From NCBI GenBank assembly GCA_963576475.1, contig OY754973.1, positions 11,947,253-12,011,252 on the forward strand: 64,000 nucleotides of DNA, given 5' to 3'. The notes under the pieces were generated by a model. That model saw nothing but the letters and a program-made list of their open reading frames with translations, had not been told where the DNA came from and did no database searches. This DNA is from Molanna angustata. Its lineage: Eukaryota; Arthropoda; Insecta; Trichoptera; Molannidae. Both the position numbers and the translations under genes were made by a program. Positions 22,146 to 32,740 of this stretch are shown piece by piece. Every line of letters starts with the position of its first letter. The stretch's first letter is position 1.

Positions 22146-22406
22146 TGGTTTATGCCGTGATGAACTTTCAACATAGTAAAACTTAAATAATTTACACATT
22201 AGTAAATTAACTTGAATAAATGACGCGTGAGAATATGAAATATATATTTTTTTATTTAATTAAATTTATGATACATATATCAAAATAAAAAAACAATCGA
22301 AAAAGATGTACAGTAAGTAAAAACATATTTGCCTTTACCAGAGTGCAAGCATTACTTTTTTCATTTTCAATCTTATATATGTGGTTACCTATCTATTTTT
22401 TTTAGT
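22146..22406. other. Non-coding stretch
   Basis: A+T-rich; it ends in a pyrimidine-rich run CTATTTTTTTTAG at about 22391-22406 that could serve as a splice acceptor. Confidence 0.3.
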
Positions 22407-22569
22407 CAAACAAACTTGAGGCGGCACAGCGCCTAGTGGCTGCCCTGTCAAATGAATGCATACTCCTCCTAGCGTCCATTCAGCGAGCATCGATCCTTAA
22501 ATCTCTCCTCTTTCTTGTAAATTTCGTATGTATAGTATTGTTTGTCAGAAAAGTTGTAACAAAAATATA
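22407..22569 (+). CDS. Candidate exon or relic frame, unrecognised
   Basis: After an acceptor-like TTTTTTTTAG the frame reads NKLEAAQRLVAALSNECILL, then ASIQRASILKSLLFLVNFVC and ends VVTKI-stop. The first half is richer in G+C than its surroundings; the second half is hydrophobic and could be a membrane segment. I do not recognise it. It could be a terminal host exon or a decayed element. There is no supporting upstream exon in view. Confidence 0.2.
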
Positions 22570-22814
22570 GTAAGTATGTAGTTATTTATGTAATATCGTG
22601 AGTAATCTTATATTTCTCTTTATTCTTTAATACGAACCTGGTACCTTTCATTTAGAGTATCTGAATGAAACTTGATAATTTCAATAATTGAATGAATAAT
22701 TAAGTAAATGTCTTTTTAAATAGGTGTAAGATTCAAAACCCATGTGAACCTCAATTATAATACACACTCATATATCTATGTTACAACTGAATAAAGAGCC
22801 AAGTGTATTTTTAT
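22570..22814. other. Short non-coding stretch
   Basis: A+T-rich, nothing recognised. Confidence 0.3.
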
Positions 22815-22925
22815 TATATTTTATTTATTCATTTAACTTTTTGTACATAATATAAACAAATATAATGCAAACTGGCGGGCTTATTGCCATTAGGCAATTT
22901 CTTTCAACCAACCTGATTACAGAGT
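22815..22925 (-). repeat. LINE/SINE hairpin tail, minus strand
   Basis: On the minus strand GGTTGGTTGAAAGAAATTGCC forms a stem ATTGCC/GGCAAT (22883-22898), followed by AAGCCCGCCAG and an A-rich tail including AATAAATAAAAT. It is the same tail family as 28815-28905 and 62869-62925. Confidence 0.6.
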
Positions 22926-23167
22926 GACAGAATTATAGATGTACATCAACAAAAAAATGAAAGCTTCAAAAGAACACTGAAAATATACATAACACCAATA
23001 TAAACAAAAAAAATCATAGCAACAAAAAAGGGATTGAGAAGGAACAAGAAGAGGAAATCGAGATTAGGTGTTTAGGGATAAATATTACGTAGCAAAGGGA
23101 AGGAAGGAAAAGGAGAGGGATCAAGTATTTTCGGAGAGATATCCCTGCTTTAGTCTACATATGATTA
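22926..23167. other. Purine-rich non-coding stretch
   Basis: Runs of GAAGGAAAAGGAGAGG; no gene or repeat recognised. Confidence 0.3.
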
Positions 23168-23208
23168 GCCATTCAGTAGACGCTCTTTGAGCGAAACGCG
23201 TCAGTGGT
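23168..23208 (+). ncRNA. Decayed hammerhead-like motif
   Basis: GCCATT (23168-23173) can pair with AGTGGT (23203-23208) as stem I with two G-U pairs. GCTC/GAGC closes stem II over TTT. GAAA (23193-23196), self-complementary ACGCGT for stem III and TC as the cleavage dinucleotide follow. The first core box reads CAGTAGA instead of CTGATGA, two changes at conserved positions, so this copy is probably inactive. Confidence 0.35.
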
Positions 23209-23430
23209 CAATATTTTTAAATTAGAGGAAAAAAGTTAAAAATTGTGTTTTTTTACATATTTTTAAGTAATTTTATATAAATAATTATAAATATCATTTA
23301 ATTACATTAGTTACATTGTAACTGACACTTGAAATAATTGATTTATGAATGTTTTTAGTTTCATATTTTAGTTTTTCAATTAAATGGTTCTTTTTTTATA
23401 TATATAATGACATTTACAATTCAAAGATAC
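23209..23430. other. A+T-rich stretch
   Basis: Nothing recognised. Confidence 0.3.
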
Positions 23431-23990
23431 AGTCAACCATCGAAACCCTTAGGGTTTATCTGAGGTTGACGAATTCAGTTTGGTAATTTTAATATACATT
23501 ATTCATATAACAAAAATAAAATAAAGAAACAAATAAGTGAGTAAATAAATAAATATATAAATCATAAAAATAATTAGAAAAAAATCCTATATACCTATAC
23601 ACATATAAAGATAAAAATAATACGATGCAGGTTTCGACCTATGACAGCCGGTCAACTCAAGGAGTATACTTCTAGAGCACATAGCTGACGTCATCGGACC
23701 TCATCATATACCTTTTTAATTGGGTAAAATATTTAGGGCATGTAGTGCATATATACAAGAGCTCATCATCCATATCATTTAATATTTTTGGCAGGAGATA
23801 TTCCCATGTTTTCATGCCATATACATTTTTGTACACAGGTAAAATATATTTCTTTAGGTAGTTTAACTTTCGGAGGTTATTTCTACGTGAGTTTACTTCT
23901 AATTTATTAATGTTATCATGTTCGTCTTTTAAGATGGCAATTTTTACTTTATTTTTAATTTTTATTTTTTCTTCTATTTTTTTCATAATA
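23431..23990 (-). pseudogene. LINE ORF2 C-terminal tail and 3' hairpin
   Basis: On the minus strand a frame of about 100 codons (23986 to 23672) contains NLRKLNYLKKYILPVYKNVY and WEYLLPKILNDMDD. This layout (basic segment, YG-x(4)-EY-x-LP-x-x-LN) is that of the extreme C-terminus of many LINE ORF2 proteins. About 200 bp downstream is a nested hairpin at 23432-23470: outer GTCAACC/GGTTGAC and inner AAACCCT/AGGGTTT, the same two-stem plan as other LINE ends here. The family assignment is an inference from this layout; there is no catalytic domain. Confidence 0.45.
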
Positions 23991-24589
23991 AAAGTTCAAT
24001 TTTGGCCTAGATTGGCATCCACACCCACTGCAGTGGATAGAGGAATGTAAAGTTGTGTCGGACAATGGGTGTTGTCTACACTCCCTAGTACCTACATTAC
24101 CTAGTTGGTTCGCTATGTATGTAGGCACGTTGTATTCAACATACAACTACAGTTTCCAGCGTGAAATAACCCAAATAAAGTGCATTCTGCATCGAAATAG
24201 CTGCGGCCTACCTTAGCTGGCGCTCACCCAATAATTTGTTATGATGACGGGATAGTGTGCCTGAGTTGAAAAGCGTAGAAAAATCTCTTCGCCAATAGTC
24301 ACCGAAGAAAAAATAATATTAAAATTTCCGATTAAAACGCACTAACACTAAATCAATTGCAAACGCATTCAAATAAAGCGTCCTTCAAATTTTCTATTGT
24401 AGGTATATTTTGTAGATGTACACCTTTGAATTTATGTAAATGTATTTTTTTGCTTCATTGTTTGATATATTCTTGCTAAATTCTATATAAATCATTGTTT
24501 TGTTTATGTTTTTGCTTTATTTTTTTATATATTTATTTTATATAGAATGCATAGTGTCGCGAAAACTGAATGAAATACAAAAATATTGT
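23991..24589. other. Non-coding stretch, nothing recognised
   Basis: A 63-codon minus-strand frame at 23955-24146 has no recognisable motif. Confidence 0.3.
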
Positions 24590-26241
24590 ATAAATATTTA
24601 TTTATTTATTTATGTTAAAGTTGGACAAAAAACAGCGTTAAGACATAGAACAATACAATAGTAACATCAAGTATTAAGGCCTATTACATTTTGTCGTTAT
24701 GATTGACATAAAATAATACAAGTTTGCAAAAAATAAAAAAATAAAATATGATCATAGGTTGGTATGTAGGTAAGAGCAACATTTCAAGTTAACAATGATT
24801 TAAAACATAATATTGAACTAAAAGGAAAAAAGAAAAAAGAAAAAAGAGAATAAATGCCGTCAAGGTTTCCTATAATAAGTGGTTATTGATCTTCTTTTGT
24901 ATGGAGTATTTGAATGTTGTGGAGCTGAGGTGGAAGATGTCAAACTCTTGAAATCTGTTATTGTATGTATCGCACATTCTATGAATAGTCATGTTTTGTG
25001 CGTAATTGGTGCGGTGAATTGGAAGGTGGAATAAATGTGTATGTCTAGTTCTGCGAGTAGGAATATTAAATGAAATGGTATTGAGTATTGAGGGGCAGTC
25101 GATATTATTATTTATAATGTTGTACAGAAGCATTATGTATATCATTTACTGTGCGTCTATTCTCGAGACTGTCGATTTTATAATAGGTTCTCGCGCAGTC
25201 GTAGCTGGGGAACTCGAGGTATGCTTTACGGTTTAAGTATTTAATGAACAATCTTTGTATTCTTTCAATGCGTTGTTTGTATGTTGTGTATCTTGGGGAC
25301 CAGATTGGGGATGCGTATTCGAGTATTGGTCGAACCATGGTATAATATATAGATTTTAATGTATTTATGTTCTTGAAAGATTTGCAGGTTCTGAATATGA
25401 ATCCAAGAGTTCTATAAGCCTTGTCTATCGTTTTATCTATATGGTTGCTGAATGTAAGGCTCCCATCCATGATTATACCGAGGTCTCTTACAGTGTCGCA
25501 AGGTGTTATGGAAACTTTATTAATGTTATAGGAAAACGTTATGGGTGATTGTTTGCGGGTAAAGGTTAGTTTGTAACATTTGTCTGCATTAATAGTCAAT
25601 TTGTTTGTCAGGCAGTAGTCCGTAAGTCTGTCAAGATCAGCTTGCATATTGAGGCAGTCGTTGTGATTCCTGATTATAGAAGATATTTTCATATCGTCTG
25701 CGAATAATTCGTATTGTGTGTGTAATAAGCAGTTACCGATGTCAAAGATATATATATTGAAAAGAAGTGGTCCAAGGTGGGATCCTTGCGGTACACCTGA
25801 GGGAACGGCTAGAAAGTTTGATTTGTGTCCGCCGACAACAACTGATTGGTGGCGATTTGATATATAGGATCTAAACCAGCGGTGAAGATCACCGTGTATG
25901 CCCAAACTGTATAGTTTGTTAAGGAGGATGTTATGATTAACTCTGTCGAAGGCCTTAGAATAGTCAGTGTATATAGTATCTGTTTGTTGTCTGTTGTGTG
26001 TGTTAGTGAGTATTCGATGAGTGAAGGAAATTAGATTGGATGTTACAGATCTATTGCGTAAGAAACCATGTTGGTTTTCGCTTAGCAGGGGCTTGATTTG
26101 ATAATAAATTTGGTCGTATATTATTCGCTCGAAAATTTTACTGAGAACGGAAAGAATTGATATGGGCCTATAGTTTTTTATGTCAGATTTGGAACCAGAT
26201 TTGTGAATGGGAGTTATGAATGCTTCCTTCCGTAATATGTA
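24590..26241 (-). pseudogene. Jockey/CR1-type LINE reverse transcriptase, 5'-truncated
   Basis: On the minus strand the frame opens at a stop near 26242 and reads KEAFITPIHKSGSKSDIKNY then RPISILSVLSKIFERIIYDQ (finger region). Motif A follows (YTDYSKAFDRVNH), then SGVPQGSHLGPLLFNIYIFD (motif B) and FADDMKI (motif C, Phe for Tyr). Then come VRDLGIIMDGSLTFSNHID and VRPILEYASPIWSP. A frameshift near 25108-25145 passes the reading to 24870-25145, which ends INNHLL-stop. A 3' UTR of about 280 bp closes with AAATAAATAAATAAATA (24594-24615 on the plus strand). It is the longest LINE coding fragment in the window and homologous to 3702-4950. The endonuclease is absent, consistent with 5' truncation. 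Confidence 0.88.
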
Positions 26242-26244
26242 TTA

Positions 26245-26350
26245 ATGTGATTGTGAAATATTCCACCTCGGTACAGGCTAAGCCTAGTGAGGTGGATATA
26301 AGTATATGATATGCAAAAAAATGATTTTGTTGATTATAATAAATAATTAA
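26245..26350 (+). repeat. LINE 3' end with two-stem hairpin
   Basis: TCCACCTC (26262-26269) pairs perfectly with GAGGTGGA (26289-26296); inside, AGGCT pairs with AGCCT. An A+T-rich tail with ATAATAAATAATTAAAG follows. It abuts the 5' end of the minus-strand LINE at 24590-26241, so two truncated elements lie back to back. Confidence 0.65.
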
Positions 26351-27311
26351 AGAAATTGTATCTCAGCAATGCTACAATGATTTATTTTCTAAAACAACAT
26401 CACAAAATACATGTACCGAGTTCTTCGGAAAACAATATTTATTTCACACAAATAAATCACCCAAAATACGGAATATTAATGAATATTTGGAGTCACGTGA
26501 ATTTATTTTATTGATTTAACCTGTTTTTTTTATTTATTTATGTATTTTAAATTATAATCATAATTTTCTTTTTTCAAAGATTTTCGATTTTTTAATCAAT
26601 TCGAAGTGATTGCACATTTATGCAAAATACCGAGTAGAAAAATAAATACGATTAAGAATCCGATGTGTGTTAAATCTTTGTACGTTGTAAAACATAAAAC
26701 ATCTTGAGTGTAAATTGAACATGGAAGGAAAGTAATTAAAAACTTATTTTATTTATTCGTGGAAATGCCATATCAGGGGCCCCAATGACTAATGAAACTA
26801 GTCAATTTCCAAATCATCCAATATATTCGATTTGGAACTAGATATGAAACTTTCGTTCAAAGAGAGCGCATGTAAAATAAAACTTTAATTAATTTTTGGC
26901 GTTACTGCCGATATCGAGTGACAGGTAGTTGGTTCAACAAACTTTTACATGGAAATTTCAAATTTACGTCAAAGTCAATTGAAACCTTTCTTTTGTGAGT
27001 AAATTTTATAACTGATTACTAAATAATTATAGCGGCCAAATATTGTACGATGATAGGTTTGGCGATGAATAGGATAATTTGCAAATTGACCGCATTACTG
27101 GCTTGGTGATTCAAAAACGTCCAACGCCACATCGTGCTTTTTAATGAAATGAGGTTAACTAAATATATAGTACCTACAAATCTAATGAATGGATGTTAAA
27201 AGTCTGATAAAAATTCTGGCAAAAGTTTCGTTTCCTGATATCACTTTATGTGATTAAGCACACAAAGACTTTAAACTCAAACGTAGAGATAAATTTACTT
27301 CATAAACAATA
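26351..27311. other. A+T-rich stretch, nothing recognised
   Basis: No coding frame, RNA gene or repeat match seen. Confidence 0.35.
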
Positions 27312-27466
27312 ATGTGAAACGCTACGCCATCGACCTTAAGTTTGGCGTAGCATTTAGTATTTAGTTAGTGATGTATCTGCAACGCAATTCCTAACTTAAG
27401 AAAACTAAATACTCCAGTGAGGTTAGGAGTTAGTACTTAGTTACCTAGGACAAAGCATTTGGGTCT
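27312..27466 (+). repeat. Repeat family C, half copy
   Basis: Matches the right arm of the inverted-repeat element at 46284-46922. Shared landmarks are GCCATCGACCTTAAGT, GTAGCATTTAGTAT, CTGCAACGCAATTC, CTAACTTAAGAA, GAGGTTAGGAGTTAGTA and ATTTGGGTC. A left arm is not visible. Confidence 0.7.
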
Positions 27467-27884
27467 TAGATTCCAACATCTACAGAGGGGGCCCGTCAAT
27501 AAAACTTGGATCAAGTACTGACAAGTCCCTGACGAGGGATTCCCCGTCACCTTAGTGACATTGTCAGGATGGAGATCGCGATACCACTTCCACACCGGTG
27601 ATGCTATAGGACCCATTGGTCCTGTTCACCTCCGGACGCAGCCGCAACGTCGGACAACAAAATATCCCCTATCCAGCGAGTTCAACCACTACCCCCGAGA
27701 ATCCAACCTCATACGTCGGGGCATCCGATAGGTCTCGAAATCGGTCGCTAAGTACACCCCGATTCAAGTCGGAGGGGCTTGTCCTCGACCCCTCGGTCCT
27801 CGTGTTGGTGTCCGAAACATTGTCATTGAGTGACATTGTCAGATAGAAGAATTCGGATTTTATTCAAAAGGATATATATTTTTT
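27467..27884. other. G+C-rich unassigned segment
   Basis: Clearly richer in G+C and CpG than the surroundings. A 76-codon frame (27616-27846) contains PYPASSTTTPENPTSYVG and is Ser/Thr/Pro-rich. GTGACATTGTCAG occurs twice (near 27556 and 27830). Position just upstream of an RTE end suggests it is part of that element, but I recognise no domain. Confidence 0.35.
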
Positions 27885-28035
27885 AAGACGACCAGGAAGG
27901 CCTAAACTTTTGCGGTGGAGTCACGGCCGATTGCAGTGCTCGGTGTGAACTGAAGGATTGCTGCTCTAGATAGGAGAAGATGACGATAGACCATGGAAGC
28001 TTAGGCCCACCAAGGGTTGTAGTGCTACAGTGTAG
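27885..28035 (+). pseudogene. RTE-type LINE C-terminus, decayed
   Basis: Reads RRPGRPKLLRWSHGRLQCSV-stop and, with interruptions, RPWKLRPTKGCSA. GRPKLRW and a TxKGCSA end are the conserved C-terminal landmarks of RTE-type ORF2. Stops and frameshifts are present and there is no catalytic domain. Confidence 0.5.
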
Positions 28036-28463
28036 AATAAGAATGATATCCCTTTGACCTAATTCACATTATTACACTCTGTTTAGCCACATGTGAGCAA
28101 CCTTGAAACCTTGATTCGAAGCAATCACTTCGTCGCAAGAAAATATGACAGTGAAATTTATATTTTCTTACTAAGAAAGTACTTAATGAAAAAAAAATAT
28201 CAAGTGTATGAAGTATAAGCACGTAAGTCGAGTAACAATGTTATTATTGTATCAAAATACCGTTGTATGTATTAACGCGGTGCGATCGTGTGTGCACGTA
28301 AACATAACCCACTTAAGTCAGTATTGTCCCATGGCACATTGAAGTATAAAATGACTCTAATATGATCCCTAGGAGCTTCATAACTTTTAGATGACCTAAC
28401 TTGTATAATGCGTGGCTCCGAGGGAATTTGCTTTGGTCTGGTAAATAATAATGTTACCCGCAA
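28036..28463. other. Non-coding stretch, possibly intronic
   Basis: Mixed composition. If the candidate exon at 28470-28544 is real, this would be its first intron on the minus strand. No further exon recognised. Confidence 0.25.
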
Positions 28464-28469
28464 ACTCAC

Positions 28470-28544
28470 CGGCCGGCGGAGTTGAGGGGTGGAAGAGGTA
28501 CGGGGCGGAGGGGGTAGGAACTTTGAAACTACGGCCTGGCCCAC
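28470..28544 (-). CDS. Candidate first coding exon, unrecognised
   Basis: On the minus strand an ATG at 28544 opens MGQAVVSKFLPPPPRTSSTP, then QLRRP, exactly 25 codons. A consensus donor follows (G|GTGAGT, intron bases 28464-28469). Upstream on that strand lies a CACGTG box and a GAGA-type run, CTCTCTCTCTCTC (28621-28633 region on the plus strand reads GAGAGAGAGAGAG). CpG density is higher than elsewhere. This combination is what an insect promoter and first exon look like, but the peptide is not one I recognise and the donor could be chance. Confidence 0.25.
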
Positions 28545-28618
28545 GTGACTGGATTATTATAATGGAAAAAGAATTACCTAATTGAATCCTACGTCATGGA
28601 CAGCGCCTAATATCACTT

Positions 28619-28640
28619 TTGAGAGAGAGAGAGCGAGTGG
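28619..28640 (-). promoter_or_regulatory. GAGA-type run upstream of candidate exon
   Basis: GAGAGAGAGAGAGCGAG on the plus strand. GAGA runs are common near insect promoters. It lies about 80 bp upstream of the candidate minus-strand ATG, and the role is inferred from position only. Confidence 0.25.
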
Positions 28641-28814
28641 CGGTGGACTTGGTTATTACTTTTTTTCGAAATACAATATTGTTTAAGGCACGAGGTAAAT
28701 GACAGAAGACGAATGAATATAAGGTACGCTTACTGAATATTGTTTAAAACTCTTACTTCCCGAAAGGCCATGTCCCTAATGAAAGCAGAGAAAACCAACT
28801 ACCATGCATCTCTT

Positions 28815-28905
28815 TTATTTATTTATTTATTTAAATCTTTCTGTATATATAATTAGTACACTGGCGGCTTATTGCCTAATGGCAAAATCTTCCAAACAAC
28901 TAGAG
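28815..28905 (-). repeat. LINE hairpin tail, minus strand
   Basis: On the plus strand TTTATTTATTTATTTATTT is followed by CTGGCGGCTTATTGCC, TAAT and GGCAAAATCTTCCAAACAAC. Read on the minus strand it is the hairpin (TTGCC/GGCAA) and then an AAATA tail. Confidence 0.65.
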
Positions 28906-29999
28906 ATAATGTAAAATATACAAAATAGTGCTATGGCAATAAGTTAGCCACATTACAAAAATAAACACAGATATCAGAAAAAAGTTATAAAATCTCATTG
29001 AACGTATTAAAAAAAGGATAAAGCAAAAATACCTATCTGACAATACCTGTTTTCTTCTTCCTCTTCTCTTCCTCTCTTTAACCTTTTGTTTTCCTATTAT
29101 TGATATCTTCTTCTTCTTCTTCTTTTTCGTGTCCGGCTAAGCTCTACCACTATTATTGCTATGAATTGCGATTATTTTCAATTAAATGAAAAAATATTTT
29201 ATTTTACTTACTAGAAACTTAAAAAAACCGATATTCCTACCTAAATTTTTACGTTCACAAGGTGCGCGTCAAATAAGATTATTTCGCGATAGGTAATCAA
29301 GTAAATTGTGACAATTCTAACAAAGTTATAAAATTAATTCTTTACGGTCTACTTCATAATCCAATCTCACAACTTTTGCAGGACACGTTATATTATTATA
29401 AAACGGACGAAAAAAATTATAATTATTTTTTTAGTCTGGCAAATTCGAAGAGCGCTCATTATAATATAAATTCCTTCGTCGATAAAATTTTGTCATTTTA
29501 CTTCAACAAAGAACCCTTGGATATTTCATAGAGGAGAATGAAGGGGACGGACGGGGTATGGAGTGAGGTGGGGCCTATCGGTGGTAATTTTCTTAAGTTA
29601 AAATAAACGGCTTATCCGGGGACCGCCAGAGCACTAAATTATGCCCGTGTCAAATTTGTAGATGTCATTGTCCGTAAAAAACATCTGCTGCAAAAATATA
29701 TCTCGGAAACAAGAATTGTGAGACATTTTTCATTTAAATAAAGCGGACAAGGAAATAAAACACTTTAGTATCGGAGCCTACCCAACAAATACAAAATGAG
29801 ACATCAAAATTTCGAGTAGGTTTCAACGTCAAAATATCATACCTACATCAACATATTATTAAGTGTGTCGTCTATCACTATTACATAACTAACTTTATTT
29901 ACATTTATACAACGTCTTGAATACTAATGTTACATACAGGTTTTATTTCTGTTACATCATTGCTCTCAATGCAGCTTTGCGTCGTCGTTGAATCAAGCA
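28906..29999. other. Non-coding stretch with a TTC run
   Basis: A TTC run at about 29105-29124 may be the GAA tail of a minus-strand RTE whose body is unrecognisable. Otherwise nothing is supported. Confidence 0.3.
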
Positions 30000-30245
30000 T
30001 CATCATCATCATCATCATCAGCTCCACATCCCAACGTGGGACCTGGCTTCCAAAAGAAGTCTTCGCCATTCTGATCTGTCAGCGGCTCCTTGTCTCCAAT
30101 TGACCACGCCCAAAGAGTCCAGGTCCCCCTGGACGCAGTCCATCCGTATCAACTTGGGTCTCCCCCTACGCCTCACACCCTCTGGTCTATGGTGAACGAC
30201 TCTTCTGGCTGGCAGTTGCTCACTCATCCTCTCCACATGTCCAAG
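30000..30245 (-). pseudogene. RTE-type LINE C-terminus with GAT tail
   Basis: The minus strand reads MERMSEQLPARRVV, GVRRRGRPKLIRMD, GDLDSLGVVNWRQGAADR and SEWRRLLLEARSHVGMWS, then a stop followed by a GAT-repeat tail (CATCATCATC run at 30000-30018). The frame is open over 72 codons, so the copy is fairly young but 5'-truncated. The lineage differs in sequence from the 12336-12725 copy. Confidence 0.75.
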
Positions 30246-30352
30246 CGATCTGAGTCTCCCAATCCTTATAAATAGGTACTCCAGCGTCTATATATTATCA
30301 TCATAAAGCTCGTTGTATCAGGGACTTTAATAATTTATAGTTGTGCAAATAT

Positions 30353-30415
30353 TACCCATAAATATACATATTCTGCTTTCATATATTACCCATAAATATA
30401 CATTTTTTTCTGCTT
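30353..30415. repeat. 34-bp tandem duplication
   Basis: ATTACCCATAAATATACAT with TTCTGCTTT occurs twice in succession. It borders the LINE fragment that follows. Confidence 0.7.
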
Positions 30416-30685
30416 TTGAGATGTGGTTGAATCGCAGAATGCTCAAAATACCTTCTGGTTACAAATTCAGAACACTTAAGTCGAGTCAGGATAACCAGGC
30501 AACTCCTGTCTACAATAAAGGTCCGCAAGATTGCATATACCACTTGCTCCAGTTAATCTTCGACGGTAGCCGAGGTACTGGAAGGACACAGATGTTCGGC
30601 TACGTAATATCAGGGAATAGAAGGGCTTCAGAACTGTGGAGCAGATATTCCGGGCAGCACAGGGTACCAGAAAAAAGTTGAAGTA
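30416..30685 (+). pseudogene. LINE C-terminal fragment (RMLKIP type)
   Basis: Reads FEMWLNRRMLKIPSG and, across frameshifts, TIKVRKIAY and TVEQIFRAAQ. FExWxxRRMLKI... and IFRAAxDR are the typical C-terminal blocks of one insect LINE lineage. Another copy of its last 24 residues lies at 43226-43300 (MEQIFRAEQDREGFARVIAN). At least two frameshifts are present. Confidence 0.6.
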
Positions 30686-30689
30686 CATA

Positions 30690-31036
30690 CATAATGTGCC
30701 TATTATTAAATGAATACATGAATTTATTTATTACATAATGAAAATAGATAAGTCGATGAGTGCCGCCGTATAATGCTTCAAAAACGTCAGCAAAAATCTA
30801 AAATTCAATTGTTGAGGTTTGTTCAATATTTATGGAAAAACGAAAATGGCTAGAAAAGCAAAATATCTCATCCCAGCTCAGACATTATTGTCATAATATG
30901 TCTATGCATATTTACTAATAGAGAATAGGATTCATGAACCCAATTGCCATAAATATTATTCTCAAAGCATAAAATTCTAGATCCAATATCAGTATATTTT
31001 TATTCGTAATTTTAATTTAGATACCTACTCTTATCT
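30690..31036. other. A+T-rich stretch, nothing recognised
   Basis: No supported feature. Confidence 0.35.
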
Positions 31037-31193
31037 GCCCCCCCCCCTAGACAACATGTCATTTAGCTCAAGAAAGGAAAACTCAATGTATGGAAGTGAC
31101 AGTTGTCACGTGACTAGCAACTGTCAATTCCATACATTGACTTTTTTTTCTTGTTTCTTTTCCTGAGCTAAATAACACAATGTCTAGGGGGGG
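31037..31193. mobile_element. Palindromic MITE, family E
   Basis: The ends GCCCCCCC / GGGGGGGC are inverted. Arms of about 70 bp include CTAGACAACATGTCATTTAG against CTGAGCTAAATAACACAATG (inverse), and AATGTATGGAAGTGACAGTTG against CAACTGTCAATTCCATACATT. The centre is near TCACGTGA. It is non-coding and short, typical of a miniature inverted-repeat element. A half copy lies at 43311-43400. Confidence 0.8.
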
Positions 31194-31767
31194 CTGATCA
31201 CATATTTTCAATGTTCTTTTCACACTGCAGTGTTAAAGTAACGATTATAGACCGCTCTATGAGCAAATTTTAAAACTATATTTATTTTTGTTCATTTGTT
31301 TGATTGAGAACGTTTGAAAACGGATGACTTTAAAACAAAAGATTTTAAAAATAATACATTAAATGGGAAAATGCCAATCAAAATTTTCAATTTTGTGCCG
31401 TATAAAATATCTAAATATTTTAAATTGAAAGTCACGATTAGCAGTTAACACTTTAAATTGACCGAGTAATCTGAAATCTACCTTCTGAATTTATAATACC
31501 CTTCGCAAAAGGTAGGTCGGTATGTTTATAAACTATGACCTATGAACAATGAACATATTATCATGTTATATATTTTAAACATATTTAATGTAAATATTAG
31601 GTTACCATGGTTCCTTGTGTCTTATTTAAAATTTAAAACTTTATTAAATAGCACTCTAAGTCAGGACACTACGAGCATAATGTAACATATATGTATGCAT
31701 AATGTTTAACTATTTATGAAATATGATACAGCAAATAAAATTAGCGATTTTATATCAAAGCCAAAAA
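31194..31767. other. A+T-rich stretch, nothing recognised
   Basis: No supported feature. Confidence 0.35.
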
Positions 31768-32740
31768 CAAAGATTGAACTGTATTTTATGTTATTTTAAC
31801 AGATATAATTAAAATAGTTTATACAGTGTTTCACAATTTTTGACATGTTTCCCGTAGACAATTTCTAACATCGAAACAGAAAAGTATAAATTATATTAAT
31901 GCTTAAACAAAGATTGAACTGTATTTTATGTAAGTTTAACAATTATAATTAAAATAGTTTATACAGTGTTTCACAATTTTTGACATGTTTCCCGTAGACA
32001 ATTTCTAACATCGAAACAGAAAAGTATAAATTATATTAATGCTTAAACAAAGATTGAACTGTATTTTATGTAAGTTTAACAATTATAATTAAAATAGTTT
32101 ATACAGTGTTTCACAATTTTTGACATGTTTCCCGTAGACAATTTCTAACATCGAAACAGAAAAGTATAAATTATATTAATGCTTAAACAAAGATTGAACT
32201 GTATTTTATGTAAGTTTAACAATTATAATTAAAATAGTTTATACAGTGTTTCACAATTTTTGACATGTTTCCCGTAGACAATTTCTAACATCGAAACAGA
32301 AAAGTATAAATTATATTAATGCTTAAACAAAGATTGAACTGTATTTTATGTAAGTTTAACAATTATAATTAAAATAGTTTATACAGTGTTTCACAATTTT
32401 TGACATGTTTCCCGTAGACAATTTCTAACATCGAAACAGAAAAGTATAAATTATATTAATGCTTAAACAAAGATTGAACTGTATTTTATGTAAGTTTAAC
32501 AATTATAATAAAAATAGTTTATACAGTGTTTCACAATTTTTGACATGTTTCCCGTAGACAATTTCTAACATCGAAACAGAAAAGTATAAATTATATTAAT
32601 GCTTAAACAAAGATTGAACTGTATTTTATGTAAGTTTAACAATTATAATTAAAATAGTTTATACAGTGTTTCACAATTTTTGACATATTTCCCGTAGACA
32701 ATTTCTACCAGCGAATCAGAATAGTTTAAATACTATTTAA
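31768..32740. repeat. 140-bp satellite, about 7 units
   Basis: CAAAGATTGAACTGTATTTT begins units at 31768, 31908, 32048, 32188, 32328, 32468 and 32608, exactly 140 bp apart each time. Internal units are almost identical. The first differs around TTATTTTAACAGATATAATT and the last diverges after TTTCTACCAGCGAATCAG. No open frame spans the array. Edge units that differ more than central ones are expected from unequal crossing-over homogenisation. Confidence 0.95.

Noticed and set aside
31768..32740. CRISPR array
   Set aside because: The whole 140-bp unit is repeated with no unique spacers, and the DNA is eukaryotic.
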